From assembly GCF_029784135.1 (NCBI RefSeq), contig NC_073745.1:198427807-198491806 (forward strand): a stretch of DNA of 64,000 bases, in the 5' to 3' direction. Below, piece after piece: positions 1 to 10,497 of the stretch. How positions within the stretch are numbered: the stretch's first letter is position 1; the number at the start of each line of letters is the position of its first letter. A program made the position numbers and the translations under genes. The notes beneath the pieces are model-generated. The model did no database searches, was not told where the DNA came from, and saw only the letters and a program-made list of their open reading frames with translations. Origin of the DNA: Toxorhynchites rutilus septentrionalis. Taxonomy: Eukaryota; Arthropoda; Insecta; Diptera; Culicidae.

Positions 1-1435
1 AATGAGAAGCCGCCCGATACGTCAGAAGAAAGTTTTGAAGTTCTCTACGCCAATCCTGACCCAGTTCTTGGGCGATTTGTAGACGCTTTAGTATTGTCCT
101 GTTTTGGCGTTCAACTTCCCCGTTCATTTGTGGCCAATAGGGAACTGTATTGATTAGAAGGATACCGTAGTTTTTGCATAAATTAGAGAACATCTCACAT
201 TCTTCGCTCAGTTGTGGTGCATTGTCAGCAGTCAGTGTTACCGGTATTCCGTGACGACTGAAGATCATTGGTTATTCTGTAATAGTATTCTCCGCCGTTA
301 TTGAAGTCATTTCACACACTTCGTAGTATCTACTGTAGTAGTCTACCACAACCATTAAGTATTGTCCCTCCGGCAATGGTCCTAAAAAATCCATCGCTAC
401 GTCTTACGTCTACGTCTACGGCTAAGAGATACATTTGGAATCTTTCGACGCTCCAGACTAAAGCCAACGCCTCCTTCTCAGTCTGGCAGTATCTTCTCTC
501 TGTCTCAGATAATGAATTGGAAGCGAAGCAGATAACCCGATTTTCACCTCGACTATTTGTCTGGATTAGAGCCGCTCCTAAAGCAGTTGGGCTTGCATCG
601 GCAATTACAGACGTAGCGTCCTTGCAGTTGAAATATCCCAAATTACTCTCTTTAGTCATGGCTTGTTTAATAGCATTGAATGCATACTGTTGTTCCTCCG
701 TCCAAACGAATTTTACTGTTTGATGCAAGAGTCTCCTAAGTGGTTCATCAACAGCAGCTAGATTTGGTATGAATTTGTTCATATAATTTGCCAAACCTAG
801 GAAACTCTTGACTTCGGCCACATTTTCAGGGTGACGGAAAGACAACAGTGCTTCCACCTTGGATGGAGCTGGCCGCATACCTTCGGAACTAATAATGTGA
901 CCTAGGAACCGTAGTTCAGAAACTCCAATTATGCATTTTTGATGATTTAGAACAACTCCGCGCTTATTAAGACGATCAAATACAATCTTTAAACGAGTAT
1001 CGTGTTCTTCCTTATCCTCTCCCTCTACATATATGTCATCCAGATAGCAGACCGTTCCTTCACATCCCGATAAAATCTCGTCCATAACTTTTTGAAAAAT
1101 TTCTGGTGAAGATACCAGTCCGAACGGTAGTCGCTTGAATCGGAAAAGACCACGACTCGTGATAAAAGTTGTGATATCACGAGATTCAGGCGCCAGCTCC
1201 GTTTGAAGGAAAGCATCACGAATGTCTAGTTTGCTGCGAACTTTTCCTGATCCTATTCGAGCCAATAATTCGTCTACAATCGGCATCGGGAATCTCTCTC
1301 TAATCACCGCCTCATTAACCCTTCTCAGATCCAGACACACACGAGGCTCACCATTAGCTTTACCCCACTATTACCAAAGGGGACACCCACGTCGTTGGAC
1401 CTGTTTTCACCTAAAAATGTTGAGAAAATATTCCT
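1..1435 (-). pseudogene. Ty3/gypsy E1 pol, 3' half (RT, RNase H, integrase), broken
   Basis: Reverse transcriptase, RNase H and integrase remnant of an LTR retrotransposon that continues at 8965-11299. The RT is readable from about 1340 to 330 and shows a YLDD catalytic box near 1040, the FLGLANYMNKFIPNL connection motif and an RNase H start (IADASPTALGAAL). After residues RFQMYL the frame jumps to the integrase core (MDFLGPLPEG, about 410-360). The rest of RNase H and the HHCC zinc domain are therefore missing; by comparison with E2 about 200 codons are lost. An in-frame TAA follows TITE near 275. The integrase then continues to the window edge with the WPQMNGEVERQNRT block (about 150-100). 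Near 1360 the frame shifts upstream of CLDLRRVNEAV. Dead element; family assignment is firm. Confidence 0.85.
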
Positions 1436-1538
1436 GAGCAATCGCATTAATCAAAATAACCTAATCGACATTTTCCTTTTTTTTTTTTTTTTGAATTAAT
1501 TTATTTATAACGAATTTTTTCGAAATAAATCAATATAT
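1436..1538. other. AT-rich spacer left of the errantivirus
   Basis: This AT-rich stretch with a long T run separates the E1 RT from the errantivirus LTR. Its partner on the other side is 8920-8964. Together they interrupt E1 between its protease-RT linker (DIIEVKT) and the GPTTWVSP motif. The errantivirus therefore probably landed in an earlier small AT-rich insertion, not in E1 itself. Nothing coding is visible. Confidence 0.4.
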
Positions 1539-1821
1539 AATTACGTTTACATTCACGGTTTAATCGAAAAAAAACATTTATTTCACTCTTTATCACTACA
1601 AGGTTGTACACATAATGACCTAGCTATTCGAAGGTGAGATCTTAAATAACCTAAATCTGCTGATGAGACATTTCGGATTCGATGGTGGCGTCTATGGACT
1701 TTGATCGGGTGGCGTGGTTCAAGGTTGTTGATGATGTTGCGTTTTCCTATTGTGAGCAGAATGCTGACTTATGCGTTCTGTGCTGGTGTTGATGTCACGT
1801 GGCTTGCTCCATCACGTAATT
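1539..1821 (-). repeat. Errantivirus 3' LTR (283 bp)
   Basis: Copy of 8637-8919 with the same ends (AATTACG...CGTAATT). An AATAAA signal in element sense lies at 1577-1582. The last 53 bases of env, including its stop at 1769-1771, run into this LTR. Just inside it the element-sense sequence is only weakly purine-rich (CGGAGG), so the polypurine tract is short or unusual. Confidence 0.92.
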
Positions 1822-3352
1822 CCTCCGGGGGGTAAGATTGGACGTCCTCGGCCAGTTGCTGAGATTTTCCTAGTTTCTTCTGTTTCGACTTTTTGTTCGA
1901 ACGGGGATAACGAACTGTAAATACAACTTTTTTCCTGCGAAAACAGATAATCGCTATTGTTATAATGATGAAAGTGGTGAATGAGAAGCTTCCAAGTATT
2001 CCGTAGAACCATCTTTTATGTTCGAATTGCTGTAATACAATGTGTTCAATTCGGTGCCGATTATTCATCGTTTGCCAGGTTAAAGTTGAGAAGTTTTGTT
2101 TGTTGATTATGTACTTATTTAGTGATAGTCCTGGGAATATTCCAATTAATTGTTTTGTGTTGCTGATAATCTCCTCGGAAACGAAGGTCTCGTTTTCAAT
2201 TTGGATGCTACATTTTTCGAAATTTAGGAGGAAGTTTCCTGTTAATATTCGATTATGCGGTCCGCAATTCGAACTAATGAATTGATTCTTTACGTTGACT
2301 ATCAGGAGTTTGCTTCCTGGAAGGGATTGTATTGTTGTCTGGTTTGACTGGGTGACATAACAATGGCTTTCTAGTCCCATTACTATAGGAAAAACACAGT
2401 GGTCAGAAAATGGCTGTGTTTCATGTAGCTGTTGGACCGTCTTTTGAGGTTCGTTCGTTGTGAAAAGTTTTTTGTTTGATTTAATGATGTAACTTGGAGC
2501 GTCTGTAATAACAGTATCATTGACGATAAGTGGGATGACTTTGATTATTTGGCAATCCCCATGGGTTTTAGGTATTTCCAAAATGTAAAGCAGTGTGTCA
2601 TTCCTACTGGCTACTTTTGGTTTCACGTAGTTCAAGGCGTCTTCTGGGAAATCAGTTGTAATACCTTGTTCGTTCAGAATTGATTCGATCAGAAAAATTT
2701 CTTTAAGTGTTAGTAACTTACTGCTTGGCAAGGATACTCGTGATCTCAGTATAGTGTCTTCGATCTCTTCGAGGATATTGTTGGTTGCATCCAGGGATAG
2801 TAATAATGTGATTGCATCCATCTCTTTCAGTAGTATGGTGTTGAGTGAAGTATGATGATCGATTAGTTGATTGATGTTGTTCGTTATTGCTGTAATTCTC
2901 TCGTTAATTACGTGGTTCACTTTGAGTTGCTCATTTGATTGGTCGATTAGGTCATTTAGGCTGCTATTGATGAGGCGCAAGTCTTCCGCGTCGGGGCTTC
3001 CTGCAATCCATTTCCAGGCTGTTCCAATGCTGTCCCATCGTTTCTGTCTTCTACTTTTAATAGGTTTCAGTTGAATTAGGCTATCTGCTATCTGTTTGCT
3101 TTTACGTATGATTAGATCTGATATGGGTGAAGTTCTATCTATTCTTCTTGAAATTTCTAAAAATGTATTAGCGTTTTCTTCGAGTATAGTTAAATTTATT
3201 GGGTGAACAATTTTTATAATGCCGGTTTGTATGTAACAGTGTTTTAGATGTAATAGTAGTATTGGATCCTGATTTAGGTTTTTGATTTCTAGATGTTGGC
3301 AATGATTCTGTAGAAACAGACAAAATAAAAATGATAGAATTAACTTATACAT
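1769..3352 (-). CDS. env: Errantivirus envelope glycoprotein (F-like)
   Basis: Predicted 527-residue class I-type envelope protein of the insect errantivirus/baculovirus F group. It starts at an ATG with a hydrophobic signal peptide (MYKLILSFLFCLFLQ). A basic RRQKR furin-type site lies near residues 102-107, followed by WDSIGTAWKWIAGSPDAEDL, the position of the fusion peptide in this family. A C-terminal membrane segment (about 447-474, FTTFIIITIAIICF) is followed by a basic cytoplasmic tail. The frame is intact and its start overlaps the end of pol by 13 bases. In this family env is usually made from a spliced RNA; splice sites were not assigned here. Its presence makes the element potentially infectious between cells, which is inference only. 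Confidence 0.88.
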   Translation of the reverse strand: MYKLILSFLFCLFLQNHCQHLEIKNLNQDPILLLHLKHCYIQTGIIKIVHPINLTILEENANTFLEISRRIDRTSPISDLIIRKSKQIADSLIQLKPIKSRRQKRWDSIGTAWKWIAGSPDAEDLRLINSSLNDLIDQSNEQLKVNHVINERITAITNNINQLIDHHTSLNTILLKEMDAITLLLSLDATNNILEEIEDTILRSRVSLPSSKLLTLKEIFLIESILNEQGITTDFPEDALNYVKPKVASRNDTLLYILEIPKTHGDCQIIKVIPLIVNDTVITDAPSYIIKSNKKLFTTNEPQKTVQQLHETQPFSDHCVFPIVMGLESHCYVTQSNQTTIQSLPGSKLLIVNVKNQFISSNCGPHNRILTGNFLLNFEKCSIQIENETFVSEEIISNTKQLIGIFPGLSLNKYIINKQNFSTLTWQTMNNRHRIEHIVLQQFEHKRWFYGILGSFSFTTFIIITIAIICFRRKKVVFTVRYPRSNKKSKQKKLGKSQQLAEDVQSYPPEELRDGASHVTSTPAQNA

Positions 3353-6300
3353 GGATGGTCGTTTTTGATTCTCTTTATTTTGTTCTTGTGTCGTTTGACC
3401 TTTCTACTGTTTTCGAACGTTTTTTCAGTGATTTGGTGAGCTTTGGTTTGGACTGCTCTGGGATCTAATTTTTTTCTTAGATTAGGTTTTACAAATACTT
3501 CCTGTCCTTCAATAATGTTGGGTGGGTCTTCTTTTTTGTTATTGTTTTTTGTCTGTTTGTTTCTTGATTTCTCTATGTTTATTTTTGTTTTCGTGAAAAT
3601 TTCGTTAGCTGTACTAGAAATTTCCTGGGGGTTTACTACATTCCTTTGGTTGAACAAGATTTCGTTCGGTGTATATTCTGTTGCAGAATGTACGCTGGAA
3701 TTATATAATGAGATAGAAAGTGCAATTAGTGTTGGTGTGTTCATGTCTCTAAATTTATGTTTATTTGTGTTGTAAATTTCTATAATGGTTGAATGTGTCT
3801 TTTCAACTTGCCCATTGCTTTCTGAGGATGAGGCGTAGGTAAGAGATGTTCCTAGGTTATTCAAAAAGTTTTTTAGTTGAATGGATCTGAAAGTTGTTTC
3901 ATGATCCGTTACAATTTGTAAAGGTGTACCGAAATTACTAAAGAAATTTGAAAGTGCGTTTTTTACATCAATAAGGTTTTTGGTTTCAATTGGAATCATT
4001 TGCGCGAATTTGGAGAAAGAATCAACCATTGATAGAAAATTAAAGGAATTTATAGAAAAAATGTCCATATGAACTCTCTCCATTGGCTTTTCGGTCGATG
4101 GTCTCGGAGATAATTTGATATTATATGGCCTCCTTTCGTATTTATGGGTATTGCAGATTACACATGCGTTGATTGCTGCCTTGATCTTGTTGTGCATCTT
4201 TGGGAAGAAGTATGCTCGTTTAAGTTGATTTTCCACCTCCGTTATTCCGCGGTGTGCTCGTTCATGCTCTTTTGTGATTAGTAGATTCTGCCTTTCTTCG
4301 GTTCTGACGTCTTCGACTTGATATTGGGTTATTACGAAGTATCCTGATTTGCTAAAATGATTCTTGTAAGATAGTTGGATAAGATTAATTAGATTTTCTG
4401 GAGCTAAAATTGCGGTTTGCTTCCCGTTATGGTATTTTTTTATGAATTCTGTAATTGAGTTTTCGTCGTAGTCATTCATGCTTATTGTTATTCGTCTATA
4501 ATTTGGGAATGGTGATTCTGATGCTTCTATGTCGAGTCTTGACTGTCGGAATATTAATTGGTTTCTATAGTAATTGATCGGTCTTTCAGTTGATTTAATA
4601 AAATAATCGTCCGAATCGTCAGCTGAATGTACTGTTTCCAGGTCTTCGGTGTCTGATCTTGTTGTCTCTGGGTTCTGTTGGTTCATCTGTCCTTCTGGTT
4701 CAATGGTTAGATTTTCTGTGTGAGCATTTATTTCAGCAATATCTGTTTGTTTATTTATGTGTTGAGAGCTTAAATCGTCGGTGGTATTTGTGTCCATTTC
4801 AAACGTGTTCTCAGTTTTCCTGCTTAGAGCGTCTGCAACGACGTTCGCTTTTCCTTGTTTATATTCTACTGTATATTGGTAATTTTCGAGTTCTAGTCTC
4901 CAATGTAATATTCTGTTATTCTTCAGGGATGTTTTTATGAAGGTAAGTGGCTTATGATCCGTAAATAATTTGAATTGATTACCAAATAAATAGGGTTTGT
5001 ATTTGCGTATAGCCCATATTATTGCAAGAGCTTCTTTCTCTATTGTTGAATAGTTAGTTTCAGCCTTGTTGAGTGTTCTACTCGCGAATGCAATGGGTCG
5101 TTCTACTTTGTTTTGTACTTGTGATAGGACTGCACCCACAGCGTAATCACTAGCATCTGTAGTTAATATAAAGGGAAGATCAAAATCTGGATATGCCAGG
5201 ATTTGATCTGAGGCTATCGTTTGTTTGAGTTTTGAGAATGCTTCAGCATAGTCAGAGTCTTTTGTATTTACGGTCTGGTCTTTCTTTAGATATTTTGTCA
5301 TCGGTTTCGTGATTTTTGAGTAATCTCTAATGAAACGTCGGTAGTATCCCGATAGTCCAAGAAACTGTCTAATTTGTTTTTCGTTTTTTGGCAAAGGCCA
5401 GTCTAAAATTTGTTGAACTTTGTCTGGGTTTGGTCGTATTCCGTTTGGTGTGATTATATGTCCAAGGAAATTTGTTTCTCTACGTAGGAACTCACATTTA
5501 TCGAGTTGAATTTTGAGGTTGAATTTAACGAGTCGTTGGAGTATTTTGGAAATGTTTTCTAGGTGGTTTTCTAGACTGTGTCCGATGATAATAATATCAT
5601 CGAGGTAAACATAGCAAATAGAGCCAATAAAGTCGGAAAGGATGTTATTCATTGCCCGTTGAAACGTGGCAGGAGCGTTTTTTAGCCCAAATGGCATCCT
5701 CGTAAACTCGAAGTGCCCTTGGCTAGTAGAAAAAGCTGTTTTTGCCTGATGTTTAGGATCCATTTCGATCTGATGGAATCCTGATTTTAGGTCTAACGTG
5801 GTGAAATATTGGGATTTGCCTAGATTATCGAGAATATCTTCGATTTCTGGCATCGGGAATTTGTCGTTGATTGTTTTATCGTTTAATTTTCTGTAGTCAA
5901 TGACTACTCTGATTTTTCGTTTGCCCGAAGCATCCATCTTCTTCGGTACGACCCAAATTGGTGAGGAATATGGGCTTGTTGAAGGTGTGATTATTCCGCT
6001 TTGTAACATTTCTCGAATTTGAGATTCGACATCTTGTTTAAAATGATGTGGGTACCGGTATGTTTTTGTATAAACTGGGTCTTCGTCTTTCGTTAGTATT
6101 TTATGCTTAATCGCAGTCGTAGAAGTAAGTTTTTCGTCGTTTTTAAGTAAGACTTGATGATTATCAATTATTGTTTCGATAAGTTTGTTTTTTTCGTAGT
6201 TTGATAAATGTTGTGTCCGTATTAATTTGTCTATAATTTCTTTATCGGGTGTATCTTTCGAAGTAGTGGGGATCGGACAAAGTGTTTCAAAGTTGTTCAC

Positions 6301-6798
6301 TGTTAACTTCAATTTTGGTACGACAAGCGGTTCTTTGTTTTTAGAAAGTATTTTTATAGTGGTTTTATTGTTTCGAGACGAATATAATCCCGGTTGAATT
6401 AGCGTATTTTTAGAGAAATTTTGGTATCTTGGAACAAACCAATCGCCGTCTCTGTCAGTTTCGACTGTGATTGTATGATAGTAATATTTATTTGAGGGGA
6501 TATATTTCTTAAAACGAGTCTTGATTCCGTTAATGCAGATTGTACCGGTTTTATAATCTATAAACGTATTCGTTTTGGACATAAATTCAGAGCCTATGAT
6601 TCCATCAAAGAACTCATGGAATGTTAATATGAAGTAAGTTTGTGCTGGTATGTTTGGACCTAAGAGTTTGAGTTTACATTTTTTGTCTATAGTATGTGTT
6701 CCGAAGATGTTTTTTATTTTTGTTGTGTTGGTATTTTTTACTGTTGGTATTATTCCTTCCCTGATAATGTTTTTGTTTGCGCCTGTGTCGATAAGCAA
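3340..6798 (-). CDS. pol: Errantivirus pol (protease-RT-RNase H-integrase)
   Basis: Single uninterrupted frame of about 1150 codons. Order: aspartic protease (LLIDTGANKN at the start), RT with YLDD at residues 398-401 counted from 6798, FLGLSGYYRRFIRDYSK, RNase H (TTDASDYAVGAV, about 546; FTDHKPL), integrase zinc domain (HERAHRG...CVICNTHK, about 843-882) and the DDE core (MDIFS about 909, TDHETTF, GQVEKTHS about 995). There is no ATG at 6798. The same frame is open further upstream across the gag stop and is -1 relative to gag, so expression by -1 frameshifting is likely, as in other errantiviruses. The slip site was not assigned. Pol runs 13 bases into env. Confidence 0.92.
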   Translation of the reverse strand: MLIDTGANKNIIREGIIPTVKNTNTTKIKNIFGTHTIDKKCKLKLLGPNIPAQTYFILTFHEFFDGIIGSEFMSKTNTFIDYKTGTICINGIKTRFKKYIPSNKYYYHTITVETDRDGDWFVPRYQNFSKNTLIQPGLYSSRNNKTTIKILSKNKEPLVVPKLKLTVNNFETLCPIPTTSKDTPDKEIIDKLIRTQHLSNYEKNKLIETIIDNHQVLLKNDEKLTSTTAIKHKILTKDEDPVYTKTYRYPHHFKQDVESQIREMLQSGIITPSTSPYSSPIWVVPKKMDASGKRKIRVVIDYRKLNDKTINDKFPMPEIEDILDNLGKSQYFTTLDLKSGFHQIEMDPKHQAKTAFSTSQGHFEFTRMPFGLKNAPATFQRAMNNILSDFIGSICYVYLDDIIIIGHSLENHLENISKILQRLVKFNLKIQLDKCEFLRRETNFLGHIITPNGIRPNPDKVQQILDWPLPKNEKQIRQFLGLSGYYRRFIRDYSKITKPMTKYLKKDQTVNTKDSDYAEAFSKLKQTIASDQILAYPDFDLPFILTTDASDYAVGAVLSQVQNKVERPIAFASRTLNKAETNYSTIEKEALAIIWAIRKYKPYLFGNQFKLFTDHKPLTFIKTSLKNNRILHWRLELENYQYTVEYKQGKANVVADALSRKTENTFEMDTNTTDDLSSQHINKQTDIAEINAHTENLTIEPEGQMNQQNPETTRSDTEDLETVHSADDSDDYFIKSTERPINYYRNQLIFRQSRLDIEASESPFPNYRRITISMNDYDENSITEFIKKYHNGKQTAILAPENLINLIQLSYKNHFSKSGYFVITQYQVEDVRTEERQNLLITKEHERAHRGITEVENQLKRAYFFPKMHNKIKAAINACVICNTHKYERRPYNIKLSPRPSTEKPMERVHMDIFSINSFNFLSMVDSFSKFAQMIPIETKNLIDVKNALSNFFSNFGTPLQIVTDHETTFRSIQLKNFLNNLGTSLTYASSSESNGQVEKTHSTIIEIYNTNKHKFRDMNTPTLIALSISLYNSSVHSATEYTPNEILFNQRNVVNPQEISSTANEIFTKTKINIEKSRNKQTKNNNKKEDPPNIIEGQEVFVKPNLRKKLDPRAVQTKAHQITEKTFENSRKVKRHKNKIKRIKNDHPCIS

Positions 6799-6863
6799 GC
6801 GTATTTTCTTGCTGCTAGAGATATCTTCGATTAAAAGATAGGGTAGAAAATTTTGGTTTTTTT

Positions 6864-8135
6864 CTATGTTTCGTTTGTTTCCGAAACAGTTCCGTAAAAA
6901 TTTGAATTTCCTTCATTAATATCTTCTTCGTCGGATGAATCGTTACCCTTTGATTCCATTTCCGTATTGTTGATTAATTTTTTGTTCAATGTTAATCTAC
7001 TTCTCAAGGATGGGTCAACATCCATTGGTGTGCCGTAGTTTTGTTTGGTCTGAAATTGTTTTGAATTTTCACCTTCGTTTTTCGGTGAAAATGTGGGTTT
7101 TTGAATGTTTGGTGGTCCTCCTTTGAAGGGACCTTCAAATTTGTGTGGTGTTTTTGTTGGTTTTTGGTGTTTTTCACCAAGGCTGTTTGCCACTATCTCT
7201 TGGGATTTAAATTTGCATAGGAATGCATACGCATCCTCTATGTCTTTGGGTCGAGCTGCTTGAGCGTGACCGAAGTATGGACCTTTTAGCCCAGATATGA
7301 AAGCGGCGAGGCCGTCCTCGTCAATAAAAATGTTGATAGCGTTCCAATTATTTTTGTAAACTTCTTTCTGCTTGGCGAGAGTTTTTATATTTTGTATTAA
7401 CTCTTTACTCCTTTGATAATATTTGTGGATGCTCATGCCATCCGTCATTTTATGTTGCCACAATTGGCACTTATATGTCGACAACTCCTGACGATCGCCT
7501 AAAGCATTTGTCAAGATGTCTTTAATCGCATCGAACTCCTTAGGATTCCCTGCTAAACAGAGAATATCCTTAGCCCTTCCTTCGATTTTATTTGTTATGG
7601 CTGTTACGTACATTTTAAAGAGTTGATCGTTCACTCTTCCTTTGAATATTTCTAACGTTTCTTCAGCAGTGGTTAACCATGCCGTCAATTGCTTTCTGTT
7701 CCCATCAAATGTAGGGAGGGATTTTATCGGATCTGGTATACGGAAAAAATCTTCCACTCTGTATTGGATTTGATTTTGAATTTCATGTTGAATTTGCACA
7801 TTTGGTGCTTGTTCGTGTGTTACGACTTGTTCAGTTTGTTGGTTTAGTAGCTGTAAAGTATTTTCCTGTTGTTGCTGTCGCTCGCTAATGAGTGCCATCT
7901 GTTGATTAATAGCACGAAGTTGTGCGGCAATTTCCTCCATTTCTTTAGTTTCAGTTATTATTAAGCCTGATAGGTCAGGTATTTGTGTATTGTCCCTTAA
8001 GGGCACGTGGGAAAAATCACCTGAAGTATCCGAATCGACACTTTCTTCTGTCTCGGATAGATCAGTATTTTGGATAGCAAATTTCAATTGCTTCCGTGCC
8101 TTTTTAAGTGCTGTACTATTAGTCACTTTAGGCAT
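6864..8135 (-). CDS. gag: Errantivirus Gag
   Basis: 423-residue capsid precursor starting at an ATG (8133-8135). An acidic, serine-rich N-terminus is followed by a Gln-rich coiled-coil-like stretch (RAINQQMALISERQQQQENTLQLLNQQTE) and a retrotransposon-gag capsid region (LPTFDGNRKQLTAWLTTAEETLEIFKG...). The C-terminal part is basic, proline-rich and then acidic. No zinc knuckle is visible, as in other errantiviruses. The stop at 6864-6866 lies within the open pol frame, so the two genes overlap in the -1 frame. Confidence 0.88.
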   Translation of the reverse strand: MPKVTNSTALKKARKQLKFAIQNTDLSETEESVDSDTSGDFSHVPLRDNTQIPDLSGLIITETKEMEEIAAQLRAINQQMALISERQQQQENTLQLLNQQTEQVVTHEQAPNVQIQHEIQNQIQYRVEDFFRIPDPIKSLPTFDGNRKQLTAWLTTAEETLEIFKGRVNDQLFKMYVTAITNKIEGRAKDILCLAGNPKEFDAIKDILTNALGDRQELSTYKCQLWQHKMTDGMSIHKYYQRSKELIQNIKTLAKQKEVYKNNWNAINIFIDEDGLAAFISGLKGPYFGHAQAARPKDIEDAYAFLCKFKSQEIVANSLGEKHQKPTKTPHKFEGPFKGGPPNIQKPTFSPKNEGENSKQFQTKQNYGTPMDVDPSLRSRLTLNKKLINNTEMESKGNDSSDEEDINEGNSNFYGTVSETNET

Positions 8136-8636
8136 AAAGACGATTGTTCAGCGGTACTTGGCTGTCGTCGCGGCGTTTAGCTTTGTGCGAACGAAACCTG
8201 ATGCGCACCTGTTGTTCGAATCGTTTTGTTTGTGGGGAGGTGAGAATTGACGTCTACTTGGAGCGCGTCGTTCTCAAGAGGGGGGAATGTGCAAAAAATT
8301 TACTTATTCGCTTCTGCTTCTGGCTCGTTGAGCGGGAGGCAAAAGTGATTAAAAAAATTTGCACTCTGATCGGTCTATCTGGTAGTGCCGAATCAGTATT
8401 TTTGTAAATTATCACTTTTAACTAAGGATAGTATAAGCGGATAATTCACTTACGTGGGTCCTGGGTTCCAGTCTGGTAAGTTGATGTGCCGGGGGGTCCT
8501 CGAATCTAGCAACGGATCTAATCCTTTAGCTGCTGACGCTTCCTGCGGGTACCACTTTAGTGAGGTTTTTTATTTCCTCACTGTTCCACTGTTTTTACAC
8601 TATCACTTCCTAACTGTCACCGACTGCTACAGCGCC
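8136..8636 (-). other. Errantivirus leader and primer-binding site
   Basis: Untranslated leader between the 5' LTR and gag. Directly at the LTR edge the element-sense sequence begins GGCGCTGTAGCAGTCGGTGA (8636 downward), the expected place for the tRNA primer-binding site. It resembles sites in the 17.6/297 group that use a serine tRNA, but I could not confirm the tRNA. Confidence 0.5.
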
Positions 8637-8919
8637 AATTACGTTTACATTCACGGTTTAATCGAAAAAAAACATTTATTTCACTCTTTATCACTACAAG
8701 GTTGTACACATAATGACCTAGCTATTCGAAGGTGAGATCTTAAATAACCTAAATCTGCTGATGAGACATTTCGGATTCGATGGTGGCGTCTATGGACTTT
8801 GATCGGGTGGCGTGGTTCAAGGTTGTTGATGATGTTGCGTTTTCCTATTGTGAGCAGAATGCTGACTTATGCGTTCTGTGCTGGTGTTGATGTCACGTGG
8901 CTTGCTCCATCACGTAATT
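8637..8919 (-). repeat. Errantivirus 5' LTR (283 bp)
   Basis: Matches 1539-1821 with no difference that I could see by eye. It ends at the ATAT duplication and is followed by an AT microsatellite. Confidence 0.92.
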
Positions 8920-8964
8920 ATATATATATATATATTTAAAAAAAAAAAGAAATAAATAATCCAT

Positions 8965-10497
8965 TTATTTGTTTTTGGTCTTTACCTCAATAATGTCTTT
9001 TGCAAGAAGGTCATCCAACTTCTTATTGACAGCAGCCTCATATGGAATGGGAACGCGTCGTACCGGCTGAAATACTGGCTTGAAAGAGGAATCCATATGT
9101 ATTTGTACTTGTACATCTTTGATTCTCCCAAAAGGAACGTCACGTTTTTCTAACTGATTCAAACCAACACCAACTTTTAAAATTCCCAGCTCTTTTGCCG
9201 TGGCATCGCCTAGGATACAGCGTTGACCTTCCTCTACGACGAAAAATTTCGCCAGTATTGTCCGTGATGCTATTGATATTTCAGCCTCAAATGTTCCCAA
9301 AATCCGCAGTGGTATGTCACATCCATACCCTTTAATGATTTGTGAAGAACCCTTCTGTGAGTTGATAACCTTGATACATCGTTGTTTGAGAAGCGTCCAA
9401 GCTTCCTTGTGTATCACATTGATATCGGAGCCCGAATCCACCAATAGTTTGAGAGGAATACCACCTACATTGCAGTCCACGACATTCGATTCATTCCCTC
9501 CGTAGAAACAGTAGTACATCTTCGAATCACGTGATTCGTCCGGAGATTTGTCATCTGATTTTTCCAACTTTTGCGGTTGTTGAATGTCGTTACTTCCAAT
9601 TAGACGAATTCTCTTGGGTTTTATTATCTTCGATGCACCGATTGATCCAAAAGTACTCTTCCGACATACTGCTTCAAAATGTCCAACTTTCTTACACCGT
9701 CTGCAAACCTGGTTACGTGCTTTGCAAATTTCTGACGTTCCGATATGACCGTTCGTTCCACAGCGCTAACATATGACGGACCTTTCGCTTGGCTTAGAAT
9801 TCTTGATATCGTACATTGAGCTTCTATCCGTGAACGATCTCCGATTTTTCATGATTGGTTCCGACTTAACTTGGAAGATCTTCTCTGTTTCTGATGTATG
9901 GTTCTGTGTTTTCAATTTATCGATGTCTTTAATCTGCTGCTCGATTCCTTCCATCATCGCGCCCATTTCTATTATTTCCGATAAAGATCTATCCTTCTGT
10001 AGAATTCTACGCCGCAGTTCATCAGAAACACAACCTTCAATAATAGTATCTATAATGAAAATCTCTGCTAAAACTTCTTTTATTTCAGCGCTGTATTTCT
10101 CGAATCCACAATCCGATAGTTGCTGTCTAATTCGCATCACGAAGTGTGAAAATCGCTCATTTCGTTCCTGTTTAATACTCCTCAATCGACAGCGCTCTAG
10201 TATATATTGACGACCTGGCTCAAAATATGCGTCCAGTTTTTCTACAGCTACGTCATACCAGTTTGCCTTCGTTGCCACTATTGGAAGCTTGTCGTTATCC
10301 GGTAGGCTCTCATACACACGCTGCAGCTGCTGTCCGCCCAAATGCAACAATGTCGCTCTCATTTTTCGTTGATCCGTAATATCGTACGCGTCGAAGTATA
10401 TTTCCAGTGCCGTTTTCCAAGCCTTCCATTCCTTCGCCAAATGATTTTTCTCTATCTCTTCGCATCGGAATGCCGGAAGCGCTCGCGCACCATCAAT
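8965..10497 (-). pseudogene. Ty3/gypsy E1 gag-protease, broken by stops
   Basis: Gag and protease of E1 in one frame. Gag (about 10497-9766) has the WKAWKTALEIYFDAYDITD capsid motif and a CCHC zinc-knuckle region (TSEICKARNQVCRRCKKVGHFEAVC, about 9740-9660). The protease shows LLVDSGSDINVIH near 9460. The frame stays in phase from gag into the protease, but a TAG at 9766-9768 sits inside the first zinc knuckle, where CxRC would be expected. That is a likely CAG-to-TAG transition. The reading ends at 8965 in the AT-rich insertion. No in-frame ATG exists between 10497 and the conserved capsid region; see the intron entry. Confidence 0.8.

Larger units (their letters stand above)
1539..8919 (-). 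mobile_element. Complete errantivirus (gypsy-type endogenous retrovirus)
   Basis: Full-length 7.4-kb insect endogenous retrovirus. It has two 283-bp LTRs that look identical, begin AATTACG and end CGTAATT, and are flanked by a 4-bp ATAT duplication (1535-1538 and 8920-8923), typical of gypsy-class integration into AT-rich DNA. Gene order on the minus strand is 5' LTR, gag, pol, env, 3' LTR. All three frames are open, and I found no stop or frameshift inside them. Identical LTRs and open frames imply a recent insertion. Gag has no CCHC zinc knuckle, as is usual for errantiviruses. It lies inside the dead E1 element. Confidence 0.93.

Noticed and set aside
301..723. Plus-strand 140-residue frame
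   Set aside because: It is the antisense shadow of E1 RT and integrase; the minus strand shows catalytic motifs.
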